A stretch of DNA of 64,000 bases, from positions 372,001-436,000 of the forward strand of contig NZ_JAQRMY010000002.1 in assembly GCF_028613635.1 (NCBI RefSeq), given 5' to 3'. Under the pieces are notes generated by a model. The model had not been told where the DNA came from. It saw nothing but the letters and a program-made list of their open reading frames with translations, and searched no databases. This document shows, piece by piece, positions 8,319-17,577 of this stretch (the first letter of the stretch is position 1; each line of letters starts with the position of its first letter). This stretch comes from Devosia sp. ZB163. GTDB lineage: Bacteria > Pseudomonadota > Alphaproteobacteria > Rhizobiales > Devosiaceae. The position numbers were made by a program, and so were the translations under genes.

Positions 8319-9451
8319 CTGCCACTCACCACTGGGGCGCCCGCATGATCGCGACGCCGGTGCGCGTTGAGGATCGCCTCATACTTGTCGAGTATCGCCC
8401 GAGCGATCGCATCCCAGCGGTATTGCTCCGCATGCGCGGTGAGGCAGCGAGACCGTTCGGTCACCACCTCGTCGGGTTCGCCGCAAATCCCCTCGATGAT
8501 CGGCTCGAGGTCCGAGAAGTCCTGCTTCATCCTCACCGCTGCGCCCTGCTGGATGAGGTCGGGGCAGTTGCAGGCGTCGGTGATTACCGGCAGGCAGCCG
8601 GCGCGGAGCGCCTCGAGCACGACCATCGGCTGCCCTTCGTTCCGCGACGGGAGCACCAGTGCCCGCGCTTTGGCGAGCGCCTCATCCTTGGCCGCGCCAT
8701 AGAGCGGGCCTACGAACTCGATGTTGCCTGCGCCTTCGGCCACGCCTCGTAGTTCACGCTCGTAGGCTGCGTCGCCCCAGCCAGCAATGGTCAAGCAGGC
8801 GCCCCGCAGTCGCGGCGAACTTGCCCAGGTCCGCGCCAGTTCCAGCACCTGCTTGGTCGGATGCAGCCGCCCGAGGTACAGAGTTCCTGTCCGGCGGCCA
8901 ACGGACGGTCGGATCTCTTCCCGGTCGATGCCGTTCGGCTGAACGAAGATGCGGTCGTCCGCAACCGGCGCGAACTGTCGAATGGCTGCCCGCTCGGCCT
9001 CGTTCAGTGCGTGAACGTGAGCGTTCCGGAGCAGGGCGCGCTCGAACAGGGCAGCGTGAACCTGCTTGATTGTCCGCCGCCGCCCGACGATCCACGGATT
9101 CAGCATGCCGCGTGGCGAGAGGACAACCGGAATGCCCACAGCGCTCAGCAGCCGCCCATAGAGCGACGTCGCCGTCCATACCCCGTGCAGGTGGACGAGG
9201 TCGGGCCTGCTCGAGAGCAGGTGCGCGACAGCCGCGGGATGGAATGCATAGACGCTGCGCTGCGGGAAATGGTGCAGCGGCACTTCCCCCCAGACGTGCC
9301 GATCTTCCGCGAAATAACCGTCCGCGCCACCTAGCACGGCCACGTCGGCGCCTTGCGACAGTTGGGCCTTCGCCAAGCCGGAAACCGAGTGATATAGGCC
9401 GCCCGCCGAGCGCGACAGCGAACTCGAAATGTGCAGCACTCGGGCGCTCAC
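8315..9451 (-). CDS. Glycosyltransferase family 4
   Basis: A GT-B glycosyltransferase of 378 residues from the GTG at 9451, giving the family-like start 'VSARVLHISSSLSRSAGGLYHSV'. A GTG at 9487 would add 12 residues and would lie only 4 bases after the upstream stop, so it cannot be excluded. The N-terminal domain has 'DLVHLHGVWTATSLYG' and 'SPRGMLNPWIVGRRR'. The C-terminal donor domain has 'LYLGRLHPTKQVLELARTW', 'EFVGPLYGAAKDEALAKARALVLPSRNEGQPMVVLEALRAGCLPVITD', the E-x7-E region of GT4 retaining enzymes. It adds one sugar to the lipid-linked repeat unit on the cytoplasmic face. Confidence 0.88.
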   Translation of the reverse strand: MSARVLHISSSLSRSAGGLYHSVSGLAKAQLSQGADVAVLGGADGYFAEDRHVWGEVPLHHFPQRSVYAFHPAAVAHLLSSRPDLVHLHGVWTATSLYGRLLSAVGIPVVLSPRGMLNPWIVGRRRTIKQVHAALFERALLRNAHVHALNEAERAAIRQFAPVADDRIFVQPNGIDREEIRPSVGRRTGTLYLGRLHPTKQVLELARTWASSPRLRGACLTIAGWGDAAYERELRGVAEGAGNIEFVGPLYGAAKDEALAKARALVLPSRNEGQPMVVLEALRAGCLPVITDACNCPDLIQQGAAVRMKQDFSDLEPIIEGICGEPDEVVTERSRCLTAHAEQYRWDAIARAILDKYEAILNAHRRRDHAGAPVVSGR

Positions 9452-9491
9452 GACACGGGACCCACCGTCGATCCGCCGTCGGTGCACCCGC

Positions 9492-10754
9492 TCACTTGAT
9501 CCTCGTCTCCGTCAGGCCTGACGGTAGGTGCTCATCCTGAAGCCGCTCCAGTTCCGCAATGAACCGTCCGAGCACCAGTCGCTTGGCCCAGCGTTCCTCA
9601 GCCCGGGCTCGTGCCGCTGTGGCTGCCGCCCGCCAGCGATCGGGGGCGTCGATGAGGTCCGCGATCCCGGCGGCGAACGCCTCGCCGTCGCCCGGCTGCA
9701 CCACGACCCCGCAGCCCTCGACTTCGCGCGCCAGCCCGCTGCCCGCTGCCGCCGTCGCGACTACCGGCCGGCCGGAGGCCAGCATGTTGGTGAGCTTGCT
9801 CGGCATCACGAGATCCGCGGCCCCGGCAAGCTGCGGCAGCAGATGGACGGTCGCCAGCCCCATCAGCTCGCTCAGTCGGTCGCACGACTGGAGATCGCGG
9901 AACTGGACGTTCCCGAGCCCTCCGACCAGCCGCTCCAGCCTCCTGCGGTTGGGGCCTTCGCCGCACACCACGAACGTCAGGTCCCGCCGATGGCGCAGCC
10001 GCTGCGCCGCCTCGGCAACGATCTCGATGCCCTGTTTCTCCGCGATGTTGCCCGCATAGAGCGCGACATGCGGCGTCGCGATGCCCCAGCGCTCGCGATA
10101 CGGCGAGGGTCCGGTCAGCGGCCGTACATGGTCTACATCGGCCCAATTGCGGAACTCGATGACCCGATGCTGCGCGATGCCCATGTCGGTCAGCCGGCGG
10201 CACATTTCCGGCGATATGCTGCTGAGCCGGTGGAAGCTCTTCATGACTGCCGACTCGAAGCGCCGCGCCAGTCCTGCGACGAGCCCTCGGCCCGCCAGCA
10301 GTCCAGTGGCGAAGGCAGCCTCGGTCTCGAAGTCCTGGACGTGCAGCCAGCTCCGTGCCCCGCATACCAGCGCGGCGAGGCGCGCCACGGGCGCCGCGAT
10401 CAATGAAGGCGCCACGGTCAGGACGACATCGGGCCGCCAGCTCAGCGCCGACCACAGGGTTGGACCGAGCGCCGCAAGGCCGAAGCTTGCGTAGTGGACT
10501 ACTCGTCGCCATCCGCTTTGCTGGGCCGGGACGTAGTGCGGGACGCGGGTGACAGCCACGCCTCGCTCCATCCGGCTGGCAAAGCGCAGGCCGCCATAGC
10601 CCGATGTCACCGACCATGCGGGGTAGTAGGGCTGTCCGGCGATGACGCGCACCTCGTGCCCGGCTCCCACCAGCGCCTCGGCCATGCCTGTCGTGTAGAC
10701 GGCGATGCCGATCTTTTCGGGCGCGTAGTTGAGGCCGAGCACGAGGATCTTCAT
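9492..10754 (-). CDS. Glycosyltransferase family 4, WcaI-like
   Basis: A 420-residue GT4 enzyme whose N-terminus, 'MKILVLGLNYAPEKIGIAVYTTGMAEALVGAGHEVRVIAGQPYYP', is typical of WcaI-type colanic acid glycosyltransferases. Later segments are 'WLHVQDFETEAAFATGLL', 'LSSISPEMCRRLTDMGI', 'LYAGNIAEKQGIEIVAEAA' and 'LPQLAGAADLVMPSKLTNMLASGRPVVAT'. WcaI is proposed to use GDP-fucose, which fits the adjacent gmd-fcl pair, but donor use is inference. The start overlaps the fcl stop as ATGA, so translation is coupled. Confidence 0.88.
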   Translation of the reverse strand: MKILVLGLNYAPEKIGIAVYTTGMAEALVGAGHEVRVIAGQPYYPAWSVTSGYGGLRFASRMERGVAVTRVPHYVPAQQSGWRRVVHYASFGLAALGPTLWSALSWRPDVVLTVAPSLIAAPVARLAALVCGARSWLHVQDFETEAAFATGLLAGRGLVAGLARRFESAVMKSFHRLSSISPEMCRRLTDMGIAQHRVIEFRNWADVDHVRPLTGPSPYRERWGIATPHVALYAGNIAEKQGIEIVAEAAQRLRHRRDLTFVVCGEGPNRRRLERLVGGLGNVQFRDLQSCDRLSELMGLATVHLLPQLAGAADLVMPSKLTNMLASGRPVVATAAAGSGLAREVEGCGVVVQPGDGEAFAAGIADLIDAPDRWRAAATAARARAEERWAKRLVLGRFIAELERLQDEHLPSGLTETRIK

Positions 10755-11698
10755 GCCGCTTTGCCCCTCGCCTCATGCTCGAGGAACCAACGGTAGGTCT
10801 CCTTGATCCCCGCTTCGAGCGGTATCCGTGGCGACCATCCCAATCCCTGGAGCTTGTCAGGGCTCATCAGCTTGCGCGGCGTGCCGTCGGGCTTGCTGAG
10901 GTCATGGACGATACGCCCCTCGAACCCCACCACGCGGCAAACCAGTTGGGTCAGCTCGAGTATGCTGACATCGGTGCCCGATCCCACGTTGATGTGCTCG
11001 GCCTCCGAGTAGGTCTTCAGCAGGAAGACGAGCGCATCAGCGCAGTCGTCGGCATGCAGGAACTCGCGCCTTGGCGACCCTGTCCCCCACACGGTGACGC
11101 TCTCCGCGCCCGCGAGCTTTGCCTCGTGTGCCTTACGGATCAGCGCGGGCAGGACGTGGCTCGACTTCAGGTCGAAGTTGTCGCCGGGACCATAGAGGTT
11201 CGTCGGCATGGCCGAGATGTAGTCTCGCCCGTGCTGCTTGCGGAACGCCTGGGCCAGCCTGATCCCGGCGATCTTGGCGGTGGCATACCACTCGTTCGTC
11301 GGCTCGAGCGGCCCGGTGAGCAGGCTGTCCTCGCGGATCGGCTGGGACGCCATCCTCGGATAGATGCAACTCGACCCCAGAAAGAGCAGGCGGCCGACAT
11401 TTCCGTCGTTGGCGGCGCCGATCACGTTCGTCTCGATCAGCAGGTTCTCGTAAAGGAAATCGGCCGGGTAGGTGTCGTTGGCCAGAATTCCGCCAACCTT
11501 CGCGGCAGCCAAGACGATGGCGTCGGGCCGCTGGTCGCGGATGAACCGTTCGACGTCCGCTTGGCGGGTAAGGTCGAGTTCGGAGCGGCTGGCTGTGAGA
11601 ACGGTGCATTCCTCGCTGCCGAGGCGGCGGGCCACCGCCGACCCCACCATGCCGCGATGCCCGGCGACCCAGATACGCTTGCCTTTGAGCGCGTACAT
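10751..11698 (-). CDS. fcl: GDP-L-fucose synthase (GDP-4-keto-6-deoxymannose 3,5-epimerase-reductase)
   Basis: A 315-residue extended SDR enzyme. 'GHRGMVGS' near residues 13-20 is the NADP-binding Gly motif. The catalytic residues are Ser109/110 in 'FLGSSCIYP' and YATAK with Tyr138 and Lys142. 'TNEWYATAKIAGIRL', 'PTNLYGPGDNFD' and 'GSPRREFLHADDCADA' are diagnostic for Fcl/WcaG. It converts GDP-4-keto-6-deoxy-D-mannose into GDP-L-fucose with NADPH. The open frame extends 90 codons upstream into gmd, but the ATG at 11698 forms an ATGA overlap with the gmd stop and begins the conserved domain. Confidence 0.96.
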   Translation of the reverse strand: MYALKGKRIWVAGHRGMVGSAVARRLGSEECTVLTASRSELDLTRQADVERFIRDQRPDAIVLAAAKVGGILANDTYPADFLYENLLIETNVIGAANDGNVGRLLFLGSSCIYPRMASQPIREDSLLTGPLEPTNEWYATAKIAGIRLAQAFRKQHGRDYISAMPTNLYGPGDNFDLKSSHVLPALIRKAHEAKLAGAESVTVWGTGSPRREFLHADDCADALVFLLKTYSEAEHINVGSGTDVSILELTQLVCRVVGFEGRIVHDLSKPDGTPRKLMSPDKLQGLGWSPRIPLEAGIKETYRWFLEHEARGKAA

Positions 11699-12759
11699 CA
11701 GGCGTCCTTCGCCACAATTGCCGTCTGCATCGTCTTCAGGTCCTCGCGGACCATCTCGCGCGCCAGTTCCCGTGCGCTCTTCTCGTGGCGCCACCCCAGT
11801 TTCCTGAAGGCCTTGGAGGGATCGCCGATCAGCACGTCGACCTCGGTGGGCCGGAAGTATCGGGGATCGACCTCGATCAGGCACTTGCCCGTCCCCTGGT
11901 CGTAGCCCTTTTCCTCTACGCCCTCTCCCCGCCATTCGAGGGTGATACCTGCGTCGGCGAAGGCCCACTCAACGAACGTTCGCACTGCCGTCGTCTCGCC
12001 GGTCGCGAGCACATAGTCGTCGGGCTCGTCCTGCTGCAGCATCAGCCACATGCCGCGGACATACTCCTCGGCGTGGCCCCAGTCGCGACGGGCATCGAGG
12101 TTGCCGAGATAGAGGCGGTCCTGCTTGCCCAGCTTGATAGCGGCCACCGCACGCGTGATCTTGCGGGTCACGAACGTCTCGCCGCGCAGTGGGCTCTCGT
12201 GGTTGAACAGGATGCCGTTGCTGGCATGCATGCCATAGGCCTCGCGGTAGTTCACCACGATCCAGTAGGCGTAAAGCTTGGCGGCGCCATAGGGCGAGCG
12301 CGGGTAGAAAGGCGTCGTTTCCGTTTGCGGCGTCTCGCGCACGAGGCCGTACAGTTCGGACGTAGAAGCCTGGTAGAAGCGGGTGCTCTTCTCCAGTCCC
12401 AGAATACGGATTGCCTCGAGCAGCCGCAGTGGACCAAGGGCATCCGCATTCGCCGTATACTCAGGCGTCTCGAAGCTGACCGCGACATGGCTCTGGGCGG
12501 CGAGATTGTAGATCTCGTCCGGCTGAGCCTCCTGCACGATGCGGATCAGGTTCGTCGAATCCGTCATGTCGCCGTGGTGGAGGATAAAGCGCTGATCCTC
12601 CACGTGCGGGTCCTCGTAGATATCTTCGATCCGACCCGTGTTGAACGACGAGGACCGGCGCTTGATGCCGTGGACGATGTAGCCCTTGCTGAGCAGCAGC
12701 CGGGCAAGATAGGCGCCGTCCTGGCCGGTAACGCCGGTGATCAATGCACGCTTGGTCAA
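11698..12759 (-). CDS. gmd: GDP-mannose 4,6-dehydratase
   Basis: A 353-residue dehydratase that turns GDP-D-mannose into GDP-4-keto-6-deoxymannose, the first fucose step. It contains 'GVTGQDG' at 9-15, '[13 protein letters not shown]', the catalytic Thr133 with Ser134-Glu135 in 'ASTSELYG', and Tyr157-x3-Lys161 in '[12 protein letters not shown]'. The final '[21 protein letters not shown]' is the usual Gmd tail. The conserved domain begins at a TTG (12759, '[12 protein letters not shown]'); no ATG or GTG lies close upstream, so a TTG start is proposed. The open frame continues to 13128 without recognisable domain. It is the first gene of the minus-strand gmd-fcl-GT-GT-wzy-acetyltransferase operon. 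Confidence 0.95.
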   Translation of the reverse strand: MTKRALITGVTGQDGAYLARLLLSKGYIVHGIKRRSSSFNTGRIEDIYEDPHVEDQRFILHHGDMTDSTNLIRIVQEAQPDEIYNLAAQSHVAVSFETPEYTANADALGPLRLLEAIRILGLEKSTRFYQASTSELYGLVRETPQTETTPFYPRSPYGAAKLYAYWIVVNYREAYGMHASNGILFNHESPLRGETFVTRKITRAVAAIKLGKQDRLYLGNLDARRDWGHAEEYVRGMWLMLQQDEPDDYVLATGETTAVRTFVEWAFADAGITLEWRGEGVEEKGYDQGTGKCLIEVDPRYFRPTEVDVLIGDPSKAFRKLGWRHEKSARELAREMVREDLKTMQTAIVAKDA

Positions 12760-13408
12760 ACTTGGAACTCTGAGTGGATTTGCACGGGGATGTCGGTCGG
12801 CGCGCCGATACTGGTGCGTACATTGCGGATGGCTGGCTTGACCAGGTCGTCGACGTAGGCACGCGATGGAGAGTGTCGCATGCGGGTTCGAGCCAGGTCC
12901 ACCGCCTACAGGGTAGGCGACCCCCGATGCAGCGCGGGCACGGCGAGGCGGTCCTCCGCCGCAGTAGTTATTGATGGAGTGTCGGGACGGGACTTTTCTG
13001 TGGCTGCCGCGTTGCTTTTGGTCGTGCAGAGGTGGCAGTCTACACGTCGGAACGGCCCAGCGCTGACTGCCCGCTACGATTTGCGCAAAGCTACAACTGC
13101 GCTGCCCCAGCTCGCAGGTGCCACTCATGAACTTGCCCCGAACCGATGGCGACTTGAAAAAACAAGGTCGCCCGCCCCCATGAACTTTCGGTTGGCGGGC
13201 ATTAATGATTAAGTTGCAATTTTCTACAAGTGGAAAGTTGCTCGACTATGCTCCCAGCATCGATTCGGGTCTGCAGTACCGCAAAAGCAACGATTCTCGT
13301 AGCGAACACGACCGGCGGGCAAGCCTCGGCACCGACGCATCGTTGGACGCCGCTGTTGGTCCGCGCTAGATCAGGCTCGCGACACCAGGGTCGTCTTCGG
13401 GGCGTTGA
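12760..13408. other. 649-base intergenic region between gmd and ugd
   Basis: Separates the divergent gmd (minus) and ugd (plus) genes, so it should hold both promoters; I could not pick a convincing pair by eye. Short open frames here have no recognisable protein features. A GC hairpin (GCCCGCC 13170-13176 with GGCGGGC 13194-13200) is followed on the minus strand by TTGTTTTTT, resembling a rho-independent terminator pointing left. The segment 13200-13250 is noticeably AT-rich for this genome. Confidence 0.5.
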
Positions 13409-14800
13409 ATGAACGTAACTGTGTTTGGCTCGGGCTATGTGGGGCTCGTCACCGGCGCTTGTCTGGCCGACGCCGGCAATCAGGTCGTCTGCGTCGATGT
13501 TGACGAGGCCAAGGTTGCCCTTCTGAACGCTGGTGGCATCCCGATCCACGAGCCGGGGCTCGAGGGTGTGGTGGCCAGCGGTCGCGCCGCCGGCCGGCTC
13601 GTCTTTACCACCAATGTGGCCGAAGCAGTCGACCACAGCGACATTCTGTTCATCGCCGTCGGCACGCCACCGGATGAGAACGGCTCCGCCGACCTGAAAT
13701 ACGTGCTCGAGGTTGCCCGCTCGATCGGCCGGCACCTCACCGGTTTCAAGGTCATTGCCGACAAGTCCACCGTGCCCGTCGGCACTGCCGAGCAGGTTGC
13801 CGCCGCCGTCACGGGGGAGTTGCTGAAGCGGGGCTACTCTGCCTCCGCAGATGAGCGCATCCGCCAGGGCCAGCCCGATTTCACCGTCGTCGCCAACCCG
13901 GAGTTTCTCAAGGAAGGCGCAGCGGTCGCAGACTTCAACCGGCCCGAGCGCATCATCATCGGCGCCGACGACACCACCAGCGGCCGGCGCGGGCTGGAAA
14001 TGATGCGCTACCTCTATGCCCCGTTCACGCTGAACCACGACCGCACCATGGTCATGGATGTACGCTCGGCCGAACTCACGAAATACGCCGCCAATGCCAT
14101 GCTGGCGACGCGCATCTCCTTCATGAACGAGCTTGCCAACCTTGCCGAGGACCTCGGCGCCGACATCGAACTCGTCCGCCGCGGCATCGGCTCCGACCCG
14201 CGCATCGGCTACAGCTTCCTCTACGCCGGCACCGGCTATGGCGGCAGCTGCTTCCCCAAGGATGTCAGCGCACTGCTCCGCACGGCGTCCGAGAGGGGCC
14301 GGCCCCTGCGTGTCCTCGATGCGGTCGAGCGCGCCAACGAAGCCCAGAAGCAGGTCCTCGGTGCCAAGATCCGCGAGCGGTTCGGCGACGACCTGAGCGG
14401 CCTGACCTTCGCCATCTGGGGGCTCTCGTTCAAGCCGAACACCGACGACATGCGCGATGCGCCAAGCCGCGTGCTCATAGCCGAGCTGCTACGCCGCGGG
14501 GCTTCGATTCGCGCCTTCGATCCAGTCGCGATGACTGAGGCGAAACGGGTTCTCGCCCTCGATCTCGACGACAGCCTCGACCGCATCGTTTTCACCGAAA
14601 CCCACGGCGAGGCCGTGGAAGGCGCTGACATTCTGGTGATCGTTACCGAGTGGAAAGTATTTCGCGCGCCGGATTTCCACGCTCTTGCCACGAGGTTGTC
14701 CAAGAAAGCGATCTTCGACGGGCGCAACATGTACGAGCCGTCCGCGGTCGAGGAGGCGGGATTGTCCTACTTCCCAATCGGCCGCCGGCAGGTGCAATAG
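13409..14800 (+). CDS. ugd: UDP-glucose 6-dehydrogenase
   Basis: A 463-residue NAD-dependent enzyme that oxidises UDP-glucose twice to UDP-glucuronate. The N-terminal Rossmann motif GSGYVG is at residues 7-12, followed by '[15 protein letters not shown]' and '[13 protein letters not shown]'. The catalytic Cys281 lies in '[10 protein letters not shown]'. The C-terminal UDP-binding domain has '[15 protein letters not shown]' and ends with 'FDGRNMYEP'. galU follows 24 bases later, so substrate supply and oxidation are co-transcribed. UDP-glucuronate would provide the acidic sugar of the exopolysaccharide. Standard length and motifs. Confidence 0.97.
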   Translation: MNVTVFGSGYVGLVTGACLADAGNQVVCVDVDEAKVALLNAGGIPIHEPGLEGVVASGRAAGRLVFTTNVAEAVDHSDILFIAVGTPPDENGSADLKYVLEVARSIGRHLTGFKVIADKSTVPVGTAEQVAAAVTGELLKRGYSASADERIRQGQPDFTVVANPEFLKEGAAVADFNRPERIIIGADDTTSGRRGLEMMRYLYAPFTLNHDRTMVMDVRSAELTKYAANAMLATRISFMNELANLAEDLGADIELVRRGIGSDPRIGYSFLYAGTGYGGSCFPKDVSALLRTASERGRPLRVLDAVERANEAQKQVLGAKIRERFGDDLSGLTFAIWGLSFKPNTDDMRDAPSRVLIAELLRRGASIRAFDPVAMTEAKRVLALDLDDSLDRIVFTETHGEAVEGADILVIVTEWKVFRAPDFHALATRLSKKAIFDGRNMYEPSAVEEAGLSYFPIGRRQVQ

Positions 14801-14824
14801 CTGCCCGACATACTGCAGGGTTTA

Positions 14825-15745
14825 ATGGAGCTGAATTTGTCAAAGCGCGTGCGCACAGCCGTGTTTCCGGTCGCGGGCCTCGGGACCCGCTTCCTTCCCG
14901 CCACCAAGGCGATGCCCAAGGAGATGCTGACCGTCGTCGACCGGCCGCTGATCCAGTACGCCGTGGATGAGGCGAGGGAAGCCGGAATCGAGCACTTCGT
15001 GTTCGTCACCGGGCGCAACAAGGGCGTCATCGAGGATCACTTCGATCGCCAGTACGAACTCGAGCACACGCTCGAGATGCGCGGCAAGGTGGAAGCGCTC
15101 CAGGAGCTGCAGAAGGACCTGCCATCCGCCGGCCGCACCAGCTTCACCCGCCAGCAGGAGCCCTTGGGTCTCGGCCATGCGGTCTGGTGTGCGCGCGAAC
15201 TGGTCGGCGACCAGCCCTTCGCGCTGCTCCTGCCCGACATGGTGTTCCAGGCCCGCCCGGGCGTGCTCAAGCAGATGATGTCGGCCTATGAAGAGCTGGG
15301 CGGCAACATAGTGGGCGTCGAGGAGGTCGACCCCAAGGATGTCTCGAGCTACGGCATCGTCGCGCGCGGCGCTGGTCCCGACAGTGGCTTCAGGATCACC
15401 GGCATGGTGGAAAAGCCCAAGCCGGCCGACGCGCCCTCGAACCTCTTCATCTCCGGCCGCTACATTCTCCAGCCCGAGATATTCGCGCTGCTCAGCGAGC
15501 AGACCCGCGGCGCCGGCGGCGAGATCCAGCTGACCGACGCCATGCAGATCCTGATCCGCACCCAGAACTTCACCGGCGTGAAGTATGACGGCAAGGTCTT
15601 CGACTGCGGCTCCAAGCTTGGTTTCCTCACGGCCAACGTCGCCTTCGCCCTCGAGCGCGAGGACCTGGCTGACGATTTCCGCAAGGCGATCCGTGAACTG
15701 GGCCTGCTAGAGCCCGACGCAGAGCCCCGCAAAGTGCCCGCGTAA
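14825..15745 (+). CDS. galU: UTP-glucose-1-phosphate uridylyltransferase
   Basis: A 306-residue GalU/ExoN enzyme making UDP-glucose from glucose-1-phosphate and UTP. It shows the signature '[24 protein letters not shown]' (here in two parts, [15 protein letters not shown] and AMPKEML), then '[19 protein letters not shown]', 'SSYGIVARG', '[21 protein letters not shown]' and '[12 protein letters not shown]', all typical. It is directly downstream of ugd and supplies its substrate. The stop codon falls in the 4-base loop of a 9-bp hairpin. Confidence 0.97.
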   Translation: MELNLSKRVRTAVFPVAGLGTRFLPATKAMPKEMLTVVDRPLIQYAVDEAREAGIEHFVFVTGRNKGVIEDHFDRQYELEHTLEMRGKVEALQELQKDLPSAGRTSFTRQQEPLGLGHAVWCARELVGDQPFALLLPDMVFQARPGVLKQMMSAYEELGGNIVGVEEVDPKDVSSYGIVARGAGPDSGFRITGMVEKPKPADAPSNLFISGRYILQPEIFALLSEQTRGAGGEIQLTDAMQILIRTQNFTGVKYDGKVFDCGSKLGFLTANVAFALEREDLADDFRKAIRELGLLEPDAEPRKVPA

Positions 15746-15754
15746 GCGGGCACT
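15733..15754 (+). terminator. Hairpin at the end of galU
   Basis: AGTGCCCGC (15733-15741), loop GTAA (15742-15745) and GCGGGCACT (15746-15754) form a perfect 9-bp stem. The galU TAA stop is in the loop. There is no clear T-run downstream, so it may protect the RNA end or reduce read-through rather than act as a strong intrinsic terminator. Confidence 0.45.
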
Positions 15755-15815
15755 CCAGCCACTATTCCTCGCCGGTTTGGGTTAGTCTCTGGCACCCAGA
15801 CCAGGCGAGTGATTC

Positions 15816-16628
15816 ATGACCATTACCTACGAGTCCGTGCTCGACGACATGGTGGCCGTCGCGCGCGAAGCCGGCGCCCTGACGCTGAGCCATTTCAAGC
15901 GCTTCCGTGACATCGAGATCGGCATCAAGGGCCCGGCAGACTTCGTCTCGGACGCCGACAAGGAGTCCGAGCTGCTGATCCGCAGGTATCTCTTCGAGCG
16001 CTACCCGGATTGGAGCTTCACCGGCGAGGAGTTCCCGCCCGTCGACAAGGACGACCAAGAGTACCGCTGGCTGGTCGATCCCATCGATGGCACCACCAAT
16101 TTCATCAACGGCATGCACTACACCATCTCGATCGCGCTCCGCCGCGGCAACGAGACGGTCGCCGGAGTGCTCTACAACCCGCCGGCCGACGAGATGTTCA
16201 CCGCCATCAAGGGGCAGGGCGCCTTCATGAACGGCGAACGGCTGAAGGTTTCCGAGCAGACCGACATCGGCCTGATGACGGTCGGTACGGGCCTCCCCAT
16301 TCCCAGCCTGTCGCTCTATCCCGGTGCCTACGAACGGCTCGACGCGATCCGCGCGCCCATCGGCGCCGTGCGCATCGTCGGCAGCGCCGCCAATTCCTGC
16401 GCCTATGTCGCGATGGGCCGGCTCACCGGCTACTATGAGGAAACCGGCTTCGTCGACACCGCGTCCGGCATCCTCTTCGTCGAGGAAGCCGGCGGCATCG
16501 TCACCGACTGGTGGGGCCGCGGGCCTGAGTACTTCGAGCGCACGGGCGCCATGATCGTCGCCAACAAGGCCACGCACGCCTACCTGCTCGAGATGCTCAA
16601 GGGCGTACCGCGGAAAGAGCCGAGGTAG
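15816..16628 (+). CDS. Inositol monophosphatase family protein (IMPase/CysQ-like)
   Basis: A 270-residue Mg-dependent, Li-sensitive-type phosphatase. The metal-binding residues are visible: Glu-Glu in 'FTGEEFPP', Asp-x-Ile-Asp-Gly-Thr in 'WLVDPIDGTTNFINGMHYTISIAL', and the C-terminal Asp in 'GFVDTASGILFVEEAGG'. 'FVSDADKESELLIRRYL' matches the family's N-terminal helix. The substrate could be inositol-1-phosphate, PAP/PAPS-type nucleotides or a sugar phosphate; sequence alone does not decide. It follows galU by 70 bases after the hairpin, so it may be a separate unit or a weakly coupled member of the ugd-galU operon. Confidence 0.9.
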   Translation: MTITYESVLDDMVAVAREAGALTLSHFKRFRDIEIGIKGPADFVSDADKESELLIRRYLFERYPDWSFTGEEFPPVDKDDQEYRWLVDPIDGTTNFINGMHYTISIALRRGNETVAGVLYNPPADEMFTAIKGQGAFMNGERLKVSEQTDIGLMTVGTGLPIPSLSLYPGAYERLDAIRAPIGAVRIVGSAANSCAYVAMGRLTGYYEETGFVDTASGILFVEEAGGIVTDWWGRGPEYFERTGAMIVANKATHAYLLEMLKGVPRKEPR

Positions 16629-16696
16629 TACCTCCCGCACCCAACAGGGGGGCGGGGAGGAACTCGCTCATGCTCGATTGGAGGGGGCCGTAGCCC

Positions 16697-17473
16697 CTAG
16701 ACACCCAGGTCCGCTGCGAACTGTCCAACGGCCGAATCTGCTGGCGGACGTTTGTTCTCGGTGTGGTTCGAGTGCCAGAGGTGGATCGTCTTGCTCCGCT
16801 CGGTCAGGAACTCGTTGAAGGACGAGGCAGGCTTCCAGGCGTCCGCCCAGCGTCGGACCGGAAGCGGGTAGTAGACGTCGACCGGATCGGCGTAGTGCGC
16901 CAGCCCGTGCCGTTTCGCGAGCGCCGTCACCGCGCGGGGGCCATAGCTTCCCCATCTCAGGTCGGGGGGCGAAAAGCCCCTGAACGTTACCATGCGCAGG
17001 TAGAGCCCGAACTGGTGGTCCAGGGCCACCCACCTCGGCACATAGTTGCGCCTGAAGGCCTTGAGCGCGCCCTTCAGGATTCTCGATTGCGGGTCGAGGT
17101 AGAGGATGGCGCTGTTGATCGACGCCGGCGTTTCCAGCCCGAACAGGACGCCATTGTAGATCCGGATCGGACTGAGGCAGAGCATGTCGCAGTCGGACCA
17201 CAGGCCGACGCCCTTGCGCATGAGGAGGTAGCGGAAGTAGTCGCTGGCCAAGGCATAGGACCCATTCTTGGTCCGCAGCGCCTCGAGTTGGGCACGGTTC
17301 ATGGTCTCGCTCGCATCGACGACCTCGACCCCATGCGGGAGGTCAGGTGGCTCGTCGTATACGTGCAGTCGAACGTGGTGCCCCTGCTTAAGGAAGGATG
17401 TGATCGATAGGCGCTCGGTAAAGCCGAGCGGTTTCCCTATCCACAACATGTTTATTGCTGGAAGTTGTCTCAC
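16697..17473 (-). CDS. DXD-type glycosyltransferase (Gly_transf_sug/GT32-like)
   Basis: A 258-residue GT-A-type sugar transferase. The core 'GSYALASDYFRYLLMRKGVGLWSDCDMLCLSPI' is the family signature: a hydrophobic strand, then the metal- and nucleotide-sugar-binding DxD (Asp-Cys-Asp). 'WGSYGPRAVTAL' and 'DVYYPLPVRRW', then 'IHLWHSN' near the end match capsular polysaccharide transferases. The GTG at 17473 is used, with a GAGGGA sequence upstream; an ATG nine codons later (MLWIGKPLG) would leave the fold intact. It sits convergently to the IMPase gene at the edge of the exopolysaccharide region and may modify that polymer. Confidence 0.82.
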   Translation of the reverse strand: MRQLPAINMLWIGKPLGFTERLSITSFLKQGHHVRLHVYDEPPDLPHGVEVVDASETMNRAQLEALRTKNGSYALASDYFRYLLMRKGVGLWSDCDMLCLSPIRIYNGVLFGLETPASINSAILYLDPQSRILKGALKAFRRNYVPRWVALDHQFGLYLRMVTFRGFSPPDLRWGSYGPRAVTALAKRHGLAHYADPVDVYYPLPVRRWADAWKPASSFNEFLTERSKTIHLWHSNHTENKRPPADSAVGQFAADLGV

Positions 17474-17577
17474 GCGGTCCCTCGGTGCGTCAGAAGAAGT
17501 ACGTGCAATAATGTGGGGTTAGCACCATCGCAACTGCTTCTTCGGCTCCGCGGAATGGCGACCGCCCGATCGCCAAT

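Noticed and set aside
11698-13128. 123 extra codons upstream of the gmd domain
   Set aside because: The extension lacks domain features and is Arg/Pro/Gly-rich, as expected of non-coding high-GC sequence. A TTG start at 12759 gives the normal Gmd length.
12774-13212. Plus-strand frames of 66 and 110 codons in the gmd-ugd gap
   Set aside because: Composition is not protein-like, no ribosome-binding site and no recognisable motif.
16755-16780. GGTTCGAGT, resembling the T-loop of a tRNA
   Set aside because: It lies within the glycosyltransferase coding sequence and no acceptor or anticodon stem can be drawn around it.
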